NCBI GenBank assembly: GCA_024760905.1
Contig: CM045729.1
Span: forward strand, 78,827,550 to 78,891,549
Source of the DNA: Plotosus lineatus
Taxonomy: Eukaryota > Chordata > Actinopteri > Siluriformes > Plotosidae
Direction: 5' to 3'
Length of the DNA: 64,000 nt
Shown here piece after piece: positions 1 to 11,398 of the stretch. The notes beneath the pieces were generated by a model. That model ran no database searches. It saw nothing but the letters and a program-made list of their open reading frames with translations, and was not told where the DNA came from. The position numbers and the translations under genes were made by a program. The stretch's first letter is position 1. The number at the start of each line of letters is the position of its first letter.

Positions 1-644
1 ACTATGGAAATTATAAGATGTTAAATAATCCAATTCTATCAATCACAGTTGTGTGCAAAATAATATCAGTCAGAAATCACTAACCTGATCAATCAGTGTT
101 TTTAGTATAAGTGATATTTCTAGATGGCTAATAATTTACTATCAGGTGTAGTAGAGGAATAGAATCCAACAGAACCCACAATCATGACCCGCATGCTGCT
201 GATTCTGCGTAATTTAATCAGTAATTGAAAGGGGCGTGTTCAAAATAGTATCAGTGTGGAGTTCAGTTAGTGACATCATTCATTGTTTGAAAACGTGCAA
301 ATTATTGACCTTATTTAAAGAAGAAAGATGTACATGCAGGTTATAGAACATTTCTCTCTGAAATTCAGAGGAAAGTGGGTCATTCCAAACACTGTTCAGC
401 GGACCTTGATTAAAAAGTTGATTGGGAGGAAACATTTAAAGAAGTGCTTTGAAAATGAGAGGCTGCTCAGATAATTGATACCAAATGTTTCAAAATTGCA
501 ACCCAAACCTGAAAGACGTGGAAGACAGTGAAAAGTGCCAGTCTAATTGATCGAAGAATCGCCAAAATCGCAAAGACTGAGCCATCAACCAGCTCCAGGA
601 ACACCAAAGAAGGTCTGGCAAGAAGCTCCACAAAGTCCCACTGT

Positions 645-2807
645 CTTCTTCTTTTCCTTTCGGCTTTTCACTTCAGGGGTCACCACAGCAAACCATCCGC
701 CTCCATCTCACCCTATTCTCTGTATCTTCTACTCTTACTCCAACTACCTCCATGTCCGCCTTCACCACATCCATAAATCTTCTCTTCGGTCTTACTCTCG
801 GCCTTCTGCCTGGTAGTTCCAACCTCAGCATCCTACTACCAATGTACTCACTATCCCTTCTCTGTACATGTCCAAATCATCTCAATCTAGCCTCTCTGAT
901 TTTGTCTCCAAAACATCTTACATGGGCTGTCCCTCTGATGTACTCATTCCTGATCCTATTCATCCTCGTTACTCCCAAAGAGAACCTCAACATTTTCATC
1001 TCTGCTGCCTCCATCTCTGCCTCCTGTCTTTTCCTCAGCGCAACTGTTTCTAAACCATACAACATCGCTGGTCTCATCACCATCTTGTACACTTTTCCTT
1101 TCATTCTTGCCAATACCCTCTTATTACACATCACACCGGACACTTTTCTCCAACCATTCCAACCAGCCTGCACACGCTTCTTCACCTCTTTTCCACACTC
1201 TCCATTGCTCTAGATTGTTGAGCCTAAGTACTTAAAATCCTCCACCTCCTTTATCTCTGCTCCCTGTAACCTCACCGTTCCTCTTGGGTCCTTGTCGTTC
1301 ACACACATGTATTCTGTTTTACTGAGGCATTCCTCTCCTTTCCAGGGTATACCTCCACCTCTCTAGATTTTCCTGCACTTGTTCTCTGCTCTCACTACAG
1401 ATCACAATGTCGTCTGCAAACATCATAGTCCATGGAGATTCTTGTCTAACCTCGTCTGTCAGCCTGTCCATCACCATAGCAAACAAGAAGGGGCTCAGAG
1501 CTGACCCTTGATGCAGTCCCACCTCCACCTTGAACTCTTCTGTCACACCGACAGCACACCTCACCACTGTCTTACATCTCTCATACATGTCCTGCACCAC
1601 TCTAACATACTTCTCTGCCACTCCCGACATCCTCATGCAATACCACAGTTCCTCTCTCGGCACCCTGTCATATGCGTTCTCCAGATCCACAAAGACAATG
1701 CAGCTCCTTCTGACCTTCTCTGTACTTCTCCATTAACATCCTCAAGTTAAACACTGCGTCTGTGGAGCTCTTTCTTGGCATGAAACCAAACTGTTGTTCA
1801 CAAATGCTGACCTCTGCCCTTAGTCTAGCTTCCAATATTCTTTCCCATAACTTCATTGTATGGCTCATCAACTTTATCCCTCTGTAGTTGCCACAACTCT
1901 GCACATCTCCCTTGTTCTTAAAAATGGGCACAAGCACACTTCTCTGTTCCTCTGGAATCCTCTCTCTCTAAAACCTTGTTGAATGTTCTCGTCAGAAAAT
2001 CTATTGCGACCTCTCCTAGACCCTTCCATACCTCCACCGGTATGTCATCAGGACCAACTGCCTTTCCATTCTTCATCCTCTATAATGCCCTCCTCACTTC
2101 ACACTTGTTAATCTTTGCTACTTCCTGGTCCTCAACGGTCACCTCTTCTACTCTTTTTTCTCTCTCATTTTCCTCATTCATCAGCTCTTCAAAGTACTCT
2201 TTCCATCTTTCCAGCATGCTTGTGTCATCAATCAACATGTTTCCCACTCTGTCCTTAATCACTCTAACTTGCTGTACATCCTTCCCATCTTTATTTCTCT
2301 GCTGTGCCAACCTGTATAAATAATTTTCTCCCTCCTTACTGGCCAACCTAGCATACAAGTCATCATTTGCCCTCTGTTTGGCCTTTGACACCGCTATCTT
2401 CGCCTTACGCTGTGTATCCCTTTATGCTCTGCATAATGTCAGCCAGCTCTCTAGCTTTTCCTGCCATAGTTCCAACATTCAAAGTCCCTACTTTCAGTCC
2501 TAAACTCATGCTTTTCCTCTTCTCTCTCTGCTTACGGACACGCTTCACACCTCTCCTTCTTCGACGTCTTCGACCAACAGTAGTCTAATTTCCACCAGCA
2601 CCCTGTTGGTTAACAGCACTGATGGCGGTCATTGTTAACCCAGGCCTCGACCGATCCGGTATGAGATTTGTCTTTATCGTTTGCATTTTGTGTTTTGGCA
2701 AAAGTTTTACGCCGAATGCCCTTCCTGTCGCAACCTTCTGCATTTCTCCGGGCTTGGGACCGGTGTGAGGGCGGGCACTTGTTTGTGCCCCCCCTCACGG
2801 CTGCATT
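645..2807 (-). mobile_element. RTE-type LINE, internally deleted, copy 1
   Basis: Read on the minus strand it starts with 5' UTR sequence (2807-2510), then a short endonuclease start (MSLGLKVGTLNVGTMAGKARELADIMQ, about 2510-2430). Most of the endonuclease is deleted, and it resumes at the linker SKAKQRANDDLYARL (2391). Reverse transcriptase follows in frameshifted pieces (IFKNKGDVQSC.NYRGIKLMS; DLENAYDRVPREELW; LHQGSALSPFLFAM; FADDIVICSE), then the C-terminal region to 877 and the 3' tail ending TGTGGTGACCCCTGAA...GAAAAGAAGAAG. It sits inside the Tc1-like element at 44-3559. Confidence 0.85.
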
Positions 2808-3230
2808 ACCAAAGAGCACATTGACCGGCCTAAAGAGAAATGGAGCAACATTTGGTGGACTGATGACAGTAAGATTGCTCTTTTTGGGTCTAGTGGCTCC
2901 CCTGGACGAGCCCCAAACACTGAATTCAAGCCACAGTGCACTGTGAAGACAGTGAAACATGGTGGTGAAAGCATCATGATATGGGGATGTTTCTCGTACT
3001 ACGGTGTCAGGTCTGTTTATCACATCCCAGGGATCATGGATCAGTTTGAATACATCAGAACACTTGAAGAAGTCGTGTTGCCTTTTGCTGAAGAGGAAAT
3101 GCCCTTGAAATGGGTGTTCCAAAATGACTACAAACACACCAGTAAATGGGCAACATCTCGGTTCCAGACCAACAAGATTGACATTATGGAGTGGCAGCCC
3201 AATACCTGGACCTTAATCCAATAGAAAACT
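2808..3230 (+). pseudogene. Tc1-like transposase, 3' half, degenerate
   Basis: Readable segments include the first catalytic region (WWTDDSK, normally W.DESK), then TVKTVKHGGESIMIWGCFSYYGV, HIPGIMDQFEYI, and a broken second catalytic segment (QNDYKHTSK where [11 protein letters not shown] is usual). The terminal NPIENLWGD segment is out of frame. A DD34E transposase that cannot be active. The matching 5' half lies at about 380-644. Confidence 0.85.
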
Positions 3231-3564
3231 TTGTGGGGTGACATAAAAAAATGCAGCTTCTGAGACAAAACCAAGAAATACAGAAGATCTGTGACATGAA
3301 GTCTAATCATCCTGGACTGGAAAAACTGCTCACAGGTGCCAGATGTTGGTTGACTCCATTTGACTCGGAGGTGCAGCAGCTCTCAGAAAGAGTGTTTATA
3401 CAAATAAATAATCATTCAGTGATTTAAAGAAAAACAAAACATTGCAATAGAATCTCTTGTGTTCCCAATTCAGTTTTGTTTATGGATATAAAAGCTATTT
3501 TCAGGATTTTGAGATTTATTCACTTTTTTAAACGCACTGCCATTTTGAACACAGCTGTATGTAG

Positions 3565-4215
3565 CAGGCTGAGCCATGCTGTTATACAAAAATAAACACT
3601 GCACTACTTCGTGTGGATCACTGTCCTAATGTACTCAAACTAAAGTTACTGCCTATTGAAGGGACACAAAAAGCTCACAGGTTGACAAGTTTTCTAAAGA
3701 TTTGACTGTTTAATTAAATCTGAGCAGATTTTATTTATGATGATGATGATGATGAAGAGGGCAATGTTATGCTTTTCACTCTGCTGACAGGAAGCTTTGC
3801 ACCCAAGTAAGTCACCTGTAAATGCAGTGATTGGAACAAGTTCAGAAAATGAAATGCAAATGAATGCAGTGTTTGGAGAAGACATTCGACAAGATCTCTG
3901 AGAAAGAAAAGACAAGCGTGAATGATCTGTGTTCGAGCCTTAACAACATGACGTGACAGGAGGAAGTTATGGGGTGGAGGCCAAGTTCAGGAAGTAAATG
4001 GAAATAAAACTGTCTGAAGCCAACATTCGCTACTCTTGCATAGCATAACATGTAAAATCATACATGTATGACGATGCTGATGAAACAGAGCAGAACAGAA
4101 GAAAAAAAAACTGAAAAGAGACTTCAATGGAATATTTCCTTGCCATGAGCAGTGTAGAGACGGATGTTAGTATTTTGAAAGATTTATCCGGAATGGGATT
4201 ATTTATCAGAACTAT
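3565..4215. other. No gene recognised
   Basis: AT-rich sequence with a short GAT trinucleotide run at about 3737-3755. No coding similarity or repeat family was recognised. Confidence 0.5.
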
Positions 4216-4216
4216 A

Positions 4217-4433
4217 CAGGGATCCCTCACTTTTCGCGGTTAATGGGGACTGGAACCCTCCGCAAACGCTGAATTTCCGTGAAGTAGGATCAACCCTCCC
4301 CCAACTGACGTATACATACATGGATATGTGTATTTAATATCATAAATACATATTCATTGCTATAGATGCTTAAAATAAACATTCAAAAATAATGCATAAG
4401 ATGTAAACAAAATATAGATACACATACATACAG

Positions 4434-4473
<40 letters not shown>

Positions 4474-4746
4474 CCTACAGACACGCGTGCACACACTCAG
4501 ATGAGCACCTCACATAAAAATGTAAGTAGCTTTGTTGGGGGGGGGGGTTTGGGTTGTTTTTTGTTATTGTTTGTTTGGGTTTTTTTTTTTTTTTGCATAA
4601 TTGGCCTTGTTTTGTGGCATTTTCCTTAACTTTTCCCCTATTTTTCCTTAATTTTGTTATTTTTTATTTTTTTGATGAATATTTTTGAAAAACTGCGATG
4701 CACTGAAGTCGCAGGAACTGAGGTGTGAAGTAACGAGGAATCACTG
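4217..4746 (+). mobile_element. MITE family M1 (GGGATCCCT termini), copy a
   Basis: It starts CAGGGATCCCTCACTTTTCG and ends with a reverse-complement-like ACGAGGAATCACTG, flanked by TA on both sides, as in Tc1/mariner-type and pogo-type MITEs. It is about 530 bp, contains a CA repeat (4437-4472) and T-rich stretches, and has no coding capacity. Four other near-complete copies lie in this window. Confidence 0.8.
4437..4472. repeat. CA microsatellite
   Basis: Dinucleotide run inside MITE copy a. Confidence 0.95.
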
Positions 4747-4924
4747 TACATACAGGAACCATTTTATGAAGAGATCTGAAAGTTTGGCTTTCTGTCTATA
4801 AATTTGAATTTGGGTGCAGAATTCTGGGGGAAAAAAATGATCAAAACTTTAAAAAATGGGAAAGTTCTTCAGCAGTTAGCCTCATGGTTATGAGTCATTC
4901 CTACAATTCAATGCATTTCAGCAT

Positions 4925-5262
4925 TGTCATTCATTCAACTTCTAAATCGCTTAATCCTAATTAGGGTCACAGGGAAACTGGTGCCCATCTCGGCCAACTC
5001 TGGGCAAGGGCGGGGTACATGCTGAACAGCTCGCCAGGCCATTGCAGTGCCAACATTCACACTGACATGCATACCGAGAGGTGATTTGGAACAGCCAATT
5101 AACTTACTGTGCATGATTTTGGACTGTGGGAGGAAACCAGAGCATCTGGAAGAAAAGCATGCAAACACAAGTACAACATGCAAATTCCACACAAATCAAC
5201 CCAATCAAACCCAGGAATCAAACCCAGGCCTTCGAGCTGTGAGGCGGACATACTAAATGCTA
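4925..5262 (-). mobile_element. V-SINE/DANA-like SINE (family S2)
   Basis: In reverse it reads: tRNA-like head (GTCCGCCTCACAGC..., GGTTTGATTCC), the conserved core TTTGCATGTTGTAC...GTTTCCTCC, then the tail GATGGCC-GAGCTGT...GGATTAAGCGATT. Diverged. Its head portion is included in the larger duplication that reappears at 5725. Confidence 0.75.
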
Positions 5263-5374
5263 CATGTGAATTTCTAAAAAAAAAAAAGTTTAGTCAGTTC
5301 ACTCTGCCAGTAAACACAAAGACAAGCAAAATATTATTCAGTTTAATTTCATTAATATAGAAAACACTTGGGTA

Positions 5375-6085
5375 ACAGAGTGATATCAACAACAGTAACA
5401 GGGTGGACATTACAACAGTAACAAGGTGGACATCACAATAACAGGGTGGACATTCAAACAGTAATAGGGTGGACATCACAACAGTAGCAGGATGGACATC
5501 ACAACAGTAACAGGGTAGACATCACAACAGCAACAGGGTGGACATCACAACAGTAACAGGGTGGACATCACAATAACAGGGTGGACATTACAATAGTAAC
5601 AGGGTGGACATCACAACGGTAGCAGGATGGACATCACAACAGTAACAGGGTAGACATCACAACAGCAACAGGGTGGACATTACAACAGCAACAGGGTGAA
5701 AATCACAACAGTAACAGGATGGAAACACAAGGACAACATGCAAACTCCACACACGAGCCGGGAATCAAACCCAGGCCTTCGAGATGTGAGGCGGACATAC
5801 TAAATGCTACATGTGAATTTCTAAAAAAAAAAAGTTTAGTCAGTTCACTCTGCCAGTAAACAAAAAGACAAGCAAAATATTATTCAGTTTAATTTCATTA
5901 ATATAGAAAACACTTGGGTAACAGAGTATATCACAACAGTAACAAGGTGGACATCACAATAACAGGGTGGACATTACAACAGTAACAGGATGGACATCAC
6001 AAAAGTAAGAGGATTAACATCACAACAGTAACAGGGTGAACATCACAACAGTAACAGGGTGGACATTACAACAGCACATAACAAT
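5375..6085. repeat. Minisatellite, 19-23 bp unit AACAGGGTGGACATCACAAC
   Basis: About 20 copies of a unit like ACAACAGTAACAGGGTGGAC plus ATC, with a shorter variant lacking the CAGT. Higher-order copies occur (the same three-unit series near 5475 and 5612). The array is interrupted at 5725-5930 by a copy of the sequence at 5165-5390. Confidence 0.9.
5725..5935. repeat. Duplicated block (copy of 5165-5390)
   Basis: The SINE head, an A-run, AGTTTAGTCAGTTCACTCTG and the following AT-rich piece are repeated almost exactly about 550 bp downstream, again followed by the minisatellite unit. This is a tandem segmental duplication with unequal microsatellite expansion. Confidence 0.85.
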
Positions 6086-6164
6086 CCATTTCATTAAAAA
6101 AATGTTCTTTATTTATGTTTATCACATCACCTACATCCTAAAACAAATGCATCATCCCAACATA

Positions 6165-8817
6165 AGCATCAGGAACACTTTCCCATTTTATATTTGAACT
6201 GTATTTTTTGACGCCACACCTTTTGGTCTAACTTGACAGATCTTTTGTTTATAGCTTGTGACGCGCTCATGAGGTACACAACCTGGTCACCACTGTACCA
6301 CCTAATGTTCTCTGTTGGACTTATCCAGTCGAACTTGTTGACTCTATTCTTATTCCTACACTTCACCTAGATATCTCCTTCAACATCCAGGATGATTCCT
6401 GGGAAAGTTCATTGTGAAAGGTTACTATGCAGTATTGCCCAATATTTTCTCTCATGATGACCTCGGGCCGAGACGACTCATCAGGAGGCTGCCTGGGGCT
6501 TCAGCCCATAACACCCAGAGTCAAGAACACCTTTGTCAGCCTGGAGAAGGCAAGTTATGTCCCAATATTGAATTATCCCTGGAGGACAACTGAAGACTTG
6601 GTGGATTTTCATTGTTCCTTTAACTGGCACAAACGGGGGCACAGGTCTCATTTCTTGGACTTCCCTCTCAACAGCTTCCTCTTTTACAAAGAAAAGTTCC
6701 ACGGATGTCTTCTTTAAGTGTTTGAACATTGTTAGCTGACATTTTAAGGCAACCCTCAATGCCATCGAGTGACTCCTTTCCATGGCTGGCCTCAAAAAAT
6801 TTCCAGCTAATTTCTTTGAAGCCTTTCCTAATAGAGTCGAGTTCCCGTTGCTGATGATAGTTGATGACTTGATGACTTGGTGTCTCCCTCACTCTCACTA
6901 TCTTTAACCATATTTGGTGTGAGCTTCCAAAACAGACTGATTGAACTTCTTGAGAATAATTACAGGAGCAGTTCTGACTGAAATCTACATTCATTTGTCT
7001 TTAAGCTTTTCCTTGGCTGTCGATAGGCCGCGTGCTGCCGTTGTATATGGAAGATGTGCTGCCTAAATCCAAGCAGCCTGTCATGGAACTCACTTGCAAA
7101 AGTGCATCTTCTGTTGTCAGCATTGTTTTCTTCACAATGATTGCTGACCTTTTCCCCAGACTCATTTTCATCATTAACTTTGCCATTATCTTCCAGAGAT
7201 CATTGGGTTAGGCATCTCTCTCCGTCTGTAGGAGGTCTCAGCGTTGTATGCGTGGAGCTCGTACACTCTTTGCACATGAACATTTTAAAAAAACCAATTT
7301 CATCTGGGATTGCACATTGTTGAACATGTCTTCAAGGGGTTTTTGTTGCTGACAGACATTGGCTGTATAGGGTGTTGTTAACCATGAACTGTAGGTTCTC
7401 GTGAGTTCTGCAGGTTTCACGATCGGCTTCTCTTGGCACGACAACCCAAAATGAACTTAAGGTGTAGAAATAAGAGTATGAGATCTGATCTTCATGTTCT
7501 GTGAGAAACCTTTGGTGAAGATTCTTCACTGTATCAGTTAGTAGACGCTTCTGCATTCTAATCTACCTCGGAGTTACAGTTTGCTTTCGCACTTGTCATA
7601 CGACTGACATCATCTCTTAAAAAGAAAGCCTTTACTTTTGTTTGCAGTCAGCGGGTAATCTGGTACTGTTCTTTCTCACAAATGTCATGAGCCATGCAGC
7701 TGGGTTTTGATGGCTTCTTATAAAAGCCAGAAGTGTCATGTGCAGCCTTCTGCATCCTGAATTTCTTTATAAGTTTCCATTTGTTATTATTTTTGCAATA
7801 ATTTGTCTCTCTCTCGTTCCTTTTTGGTGCTTTTGTTTTTATTTCTGATTTCTTCAAATATGGATTCTTGCACCAACAATCTTCTACTTATGGTGCTGTT
7901 AACTTTTTATGGCAGAGCAACGCATTCCCTGAAAAAATTGGTAATTTCTTCTGCCCTGTCGACCACTCACACCTCTTCTTGTATTTTTTCTTTTTTTCCT
8001 TCCGTTTTTCAATTTTCATTCTGTCGCCTCCCTCTGCCCTGGTCTGGCATTTCCCTTCCCAACAATATACAGTAGTTCCTAAAACACAAGAAAGTTATTA
8101 CAATTTGCAATTACTCTCGCGGAGACATGTTGTGTGGACAATTAAAGAAACTGTTTTGAAAGCATCCATTTCAGATTATACATCTGTGATCAGTAATCAG
8201 TGAGCTGTAGTCGGACCTTAAAGACCTTGGTCGGAGGGACATTTCTGACTCTGGGGGACTTTGTGGACTTGAAGGAGGAGTTAACTGGTGGCAATGGTTT
8301 CGTGGTGGTAACAGGTGCTGGATCGCTGATCCTAGGGTTGGGGGATTGAGTCCCACTCTCCACAATGTTGTGACTGTCCCCCCCAGTGCAGCTACTGGGT
8401 TATTAAAGGCTGGCCATGTCTCTCACTGTCTATGGTGAGAGGTTCATGTAAATGAACCATTGCTGACTTTCGTAAAGAGGAGCTGCAAAGCCGTCAGCGC
8501 GTTTCTGCCCCTCACTAAAGGGTTGTGTCAGGAAGGGCATCCGATATAAAAACCTGTCACATCAAACATGCGAATCATTAATATTAGTTCCAGGAACAGA
8601 CAAAAGGAAAAGAAAAAAGAGGAGTTAACTGAAAGGTTCTGGATCTTGTGCTTCCTCACCATTTCTTTTAACTGATGTCTGACACTTCACTTTGTCTTCC
8701 TTCCTCTCTGTCCCTTCTCCACCTCTCTTCGTCTTTATTTAGGTATTTTGCCCGTTTTTCAGGGTTTGCATCACTCCATGCCCTGTAGCGCTTCTCTGCA
8801 GCAGACAGTGATGCCAT
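6165..8817 (-). pseudogene. Degenerate DDE-like mobile-element gene of a fish multicopy family
   Basis: Read on the minus strand, pieces occur in order: MASLSAAEKRYRAWSDANPE (start at 8817); QLTPPSSPQ (about 8285); RLLTDTVKNLHQRFL...FWVVVP..ETC.THENL (7556-7335); the region ending KCSCAKS (about 7270); MNVDFSQNCSCNYSQEVQSV (6994); WKFFEASHGKESLDGIEG (about 6790); VELFFVKEEAVE...KIHQVFSCPPGIIQYWDI (6720-6560); NRVNKFDWISP..IRWYSGDQV (6366-6250). The order and motifs match a large uncharacterised protein repeated in fish genomes, with a VDF aspartate and a FFEASHGK...DG segment that look like parts of a DDE-type nuclease. The part expected to hold the second aspartate (SDGP) is missing. Many frameshifts; SINE inserted at 8288-8618. 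The family name is uncertain. Confidence 0.6.
8288..8618 (+). mobile_element. tRNA-headed SINE, family S1, in the DDE-like pseudogene
   Basis: It starts with a tRNA-like head (GGTGCTGGATCGCTGATCC...GGGGATTGAGTCCC), then the S1 body (GTGCAGCTACTGGGTTATTA, CCATTGCTGACTTTCGTAAA, AGGAAGGGCATCCGA) and an A-rich tail. It is flanked by a perfect 13-bp duplication, GAGGAGTTAACTG (8275-8287 and 8619-8631), and interrupts the pseudogene reading. Confidence 0.9.
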
Positions 8818-9249
8818 CACCTTATAAATACATACATGATGTTTAAAACAGTCCTTTAAATGTATGTTTAAAAAAAAAACAAATGTATTAAAATTATAGA
8901 AGAAAAGAACAAATACCAGTAAATACTGGAAATACGTATTCATCTAGCCATCTTAAGTCCACCCTGTTATTATGAGTCCCCCCTGACGTGCAAAACAATA
9001 ACGTGTGTGTGTGTGTGTGTGTGTTAGTAAGTGCAATAACAAGGGAGTCGGTCATGTTATGCTTTGCCAAATCTGTGAGCTATTCCAGAAGGCTCTAGTT
9101 TGTAGTTTGAAGAGTGATGCTTCGTTCCTTGTAGAACATTTCCCTCCCAAATTCTCTGCTATTTTCTGAAGATCATGTGACTACAGGAATAGTCATCAGG
9201 AGTATTTAAAGGGAAATCCATCAGAGTAACAGGGGTGACCATCAACATA

Positions 9250-9574
9250 GGGGCATAACTTATTTTGAAGTTTTAAAGCATTAAAAATCTATTAATATAA
9301 AAAACAATCCTCAGAAAATTGCTAAATAAAATTACAATATTCAGCAATAGTAAAAAATTTAGAATTTGTGTAATTTTTATTACTTAAAATTGTAAGTGTG
9401 ATTGAGCAAATATTCTGTCTATCTATCCAAACAGTTCTATCAGAATCTTCAAGCCCTTCTGTGACACCAGGAATATTCAGCCAGTCCCCCCCTGTCTCGG
9501 CACCACCGGAAGGATCCAATGGAAAGGCAAGTGCCGATACGACTGGGTTCCAGTGCCGTTGCAGGAGAGAAACT
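9250..9574. other. No gene recognised
   Basis: AT-rich with no recognised feature. At about 9222-9240 just upstream there is a single motif GTAACAGGGGTGACCATCA resembling the minisatellite unit at 5375-6085. Confidence 0.4.
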
Positions 9575-9770
9575 ACGGTCAATTTAGAACGGCCAATTAA
9601 CCTACAGTGCACATCTTTGGATTGCGGGGGAAACCGGAGCACCCGGAGGAAACCCACACAAGCACGGGGAGAACGTGCAAACTCCACACAGAAACGCCCA
9701 GGCCGGGAATCGAACCTGGGCCTTCTTGCTGTGAGGCGGACGTGCTAACCACTACGCCACCGTGCCGCCC
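9575..9770 (-). mobile_element. V-SINE/DANA-like SINE (S2), 5' part, well preserved
   Basis: In reverse: GGGCGGCACGGTGGCGTAGTGG (A box), TTCGATTCCCGG (B box), then TTTGCACGTTCTCCCCGTGC and TCCTCCGGGTGCTCCGG. It is the cleanest S2 head in the window; the 3' half is replaced by unrelated sequence near 9575. Confidence 0.9.
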
Positions 9771-10077
9771 TACTGTATAATATATACAATATACAATATT
9801 CACATATCGTTGTGCTTAATGGTAGAGCGGCTTAGGATTTAAAATTATATTTTTGAAATAAATATCAACAAAAACAAAAAAAAACAATTAACAAAAAATA
9901 TGTTAGTTATATGTCATAGTGCCATGGGGACTCCAATGGCACCGAATTAAAGGAATGAGCCATCTCTGCTACAAAACTTCATTTTGGTGCAGCTATCGTA
10001 ATCACCAGGGTTGCTTGTGAACAAAATCCTGACCACACCATTAAAAGGATTTTCATGAAATTGGTGGCGGCACTAGG

Positions 10078-10375
10078 GTGGGACCGGTGTTGTAGTGGTT
10101 AGGGTGCTAGGTTAGGGTCCTCATGATCAAGAGGTCTTGGGTTCAAATCCCCATTAGATTCCACCAGGCTGAGACCCCTGGGCAAAATCTTAACCACAGG
10201 TGAGCCTCTCTTCGCCCTCCAGTATAAATGGATGCCTAAAAAGTACCGAGAAGGTAACCTGCAATGGACTAGCATCACTTCATGCTCCATGCTACAGAAT
10301 CCAAAGAGAAGCTCCAGCCTGACGAAGTCGTGGGCTCAGGTGTGAAAAGCCTTATCTGGTAGAGACACTAACCGA
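10078..10375 (+). mobile_element. tRNA-headed SINE, family S3
   Basis: Head GGTGTTGTAGTGGTTAGGGT and TTGGGTTCAAATCCCC, followed by the body CCCTGGGCAAAATCTTAACC, CCAGTATAAATGGATGCC and AACCTGCAATGGACTAGCAT, ending AGAAGCTCCAGCCTGACG. Only one copy is seen in this window. Family assignment is by recall. Confidence 0.7.
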
Positions 10376-10379
10376 CTCA

Positions 10380-11026
10380 AATCTGGAAAGGATTTATCTT
10401 TGGAATGTTTGGGTCAAATGTGAAGGTCGGAGCAAGGTCGCAAAGTTTCGGGGAAAGATATTTATCGTGGTAAAATAGAAAATTTAAATTCTCTAAATGA
10501 ATTTTTATTGATGACTTTAAACTCTCACACATTCTCAAAATAATGTAACAGATGCAATGAGGGACAGATAAGAAACTACTGAAGTCCAAAGTGTTTGTGC
10601 ATTTGTACATTTTTTCCTCTTCTGTTTTCTCAAAATTTCCAGATATCAAAACTTTCTATTCCCAAAATAAAACATAATTAACATGAGACATTCAGAAAAA
10701 AATAGTGTAGATTAGAAAATTAGACAACATCAGGACAGAGAAGCAGGTGTTCAGATGACTGAGTCACATTTCTCTATAACCAAGTAGTGAAATAACTCAT
10801 GAAATAACTTTATGTCTTGCTATAAATAACTCGAATAAAATTAAACAGATTAGTTATTCCATTAACATACATTTCATAAAATCAATGATATAATTATCTT
10901 GTTGAGAAAATGAATGCGGAAAAAAATGCATGAACGTTCACTTATTGCATCCATAGCTATCCATAAACATGGTTTTAAAAACATAATCCGCTTTGACCTT
11001 GAGTGACCTTGAAATGGCAACCCTTA

Positions 11027-11030
<4 letters not shown>
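10380..11030. other. No gene recognised; AAGGTC-containing dispersed repeat at left edge
   Basis: 10400-10470 contains GAAGGTCGGAGCAAGGTC, shared with 37420-37445 and related to 20985-21020. The rest is AT-rich without recognised features. Confidence 0.4.
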
Positions 11031-11079
<49 letters not shown>

Positions 11080-11109
11080 CTCTCTCTCTCTCTCTCTGTA
11101 TATTAAAAA

Positions 11110-11158
<49 letters not shown>
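11031..11158. repeat. TC then A-run then AT compound microsatellite
   Basis: TC repeat 11031-11098, an A-run at about 11105-11118, then an AT repeat to 11158. Confidence 0.95.
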
Positions 11159-11159
<1 letters not shown>

Positions 11160-11332
11160 TAGTCCTCAAAAAAATTAGCATACTGTGATAAAGTTCATTA
11201 TTTTCTGTAATGTACTGATAAAAATTAAACTTTCATATATTTTCGATTCATTGCACACCAACTGAAATATTTCAGGTCTTTTATTGTTTTAATACTGATG
11301 ATTTTGGCATACAGCTCATGAAAACCCAAAAT
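11158..11332 (+). mobile_element. Solo inverted repeat of the Tc1-like element type 2
   Basis: Starts GTCCTCAAAAAAATTAGCAT and matches the left ~175 bp of the element at 48557-50900, ending at CATGAAAACCCAAAATG. The rest of the transposon is absent. Confidence 0.9.
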
Positions 11333-11352
11333 GAATATTTCTAAAAAGAAAA

Positions 11353-11398
11353 GTCACTAAAGCCGCATGAATTGTAAAAGTAGAGAGGGATCCCTGTA
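11353..11398 (+). mobile_element. MITE M1, right-end fragment
   Basis: Ends AGTAGAGAGGGATCCCTGTA, the right terminus of the M1 family; the rest of the element is missing. Confidence 0.75.

Larger units (their letters stand above)
44..3559 (+). mobile_element. Tc1-like transposon split by an RTE LINE
   Basis: The left end at 44 starts CACAGTTGTGTGCAAAATAA; the right end, read in reverse, starts ACAGCTGTGTTCAAAATGG, a known fish Tc1 terminus. A second left-end-like motif (GTGTTCAAAATAGTATCAG) occurs near 237. The 5' part of the transposase region runs to 644 and resumes at about 2808, with some sequence lost at the junction. The coding sequence is broken throughout. Confidence 0.85.

Noticed and set aside
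5375..6085. CRISPR-like look of the regularly repeated 19-23 bp unit
   Set aside because: There are no unique spacers, the repeats are head-to-tail with variable length, and the DNA is vertebrate: a minisatellite.
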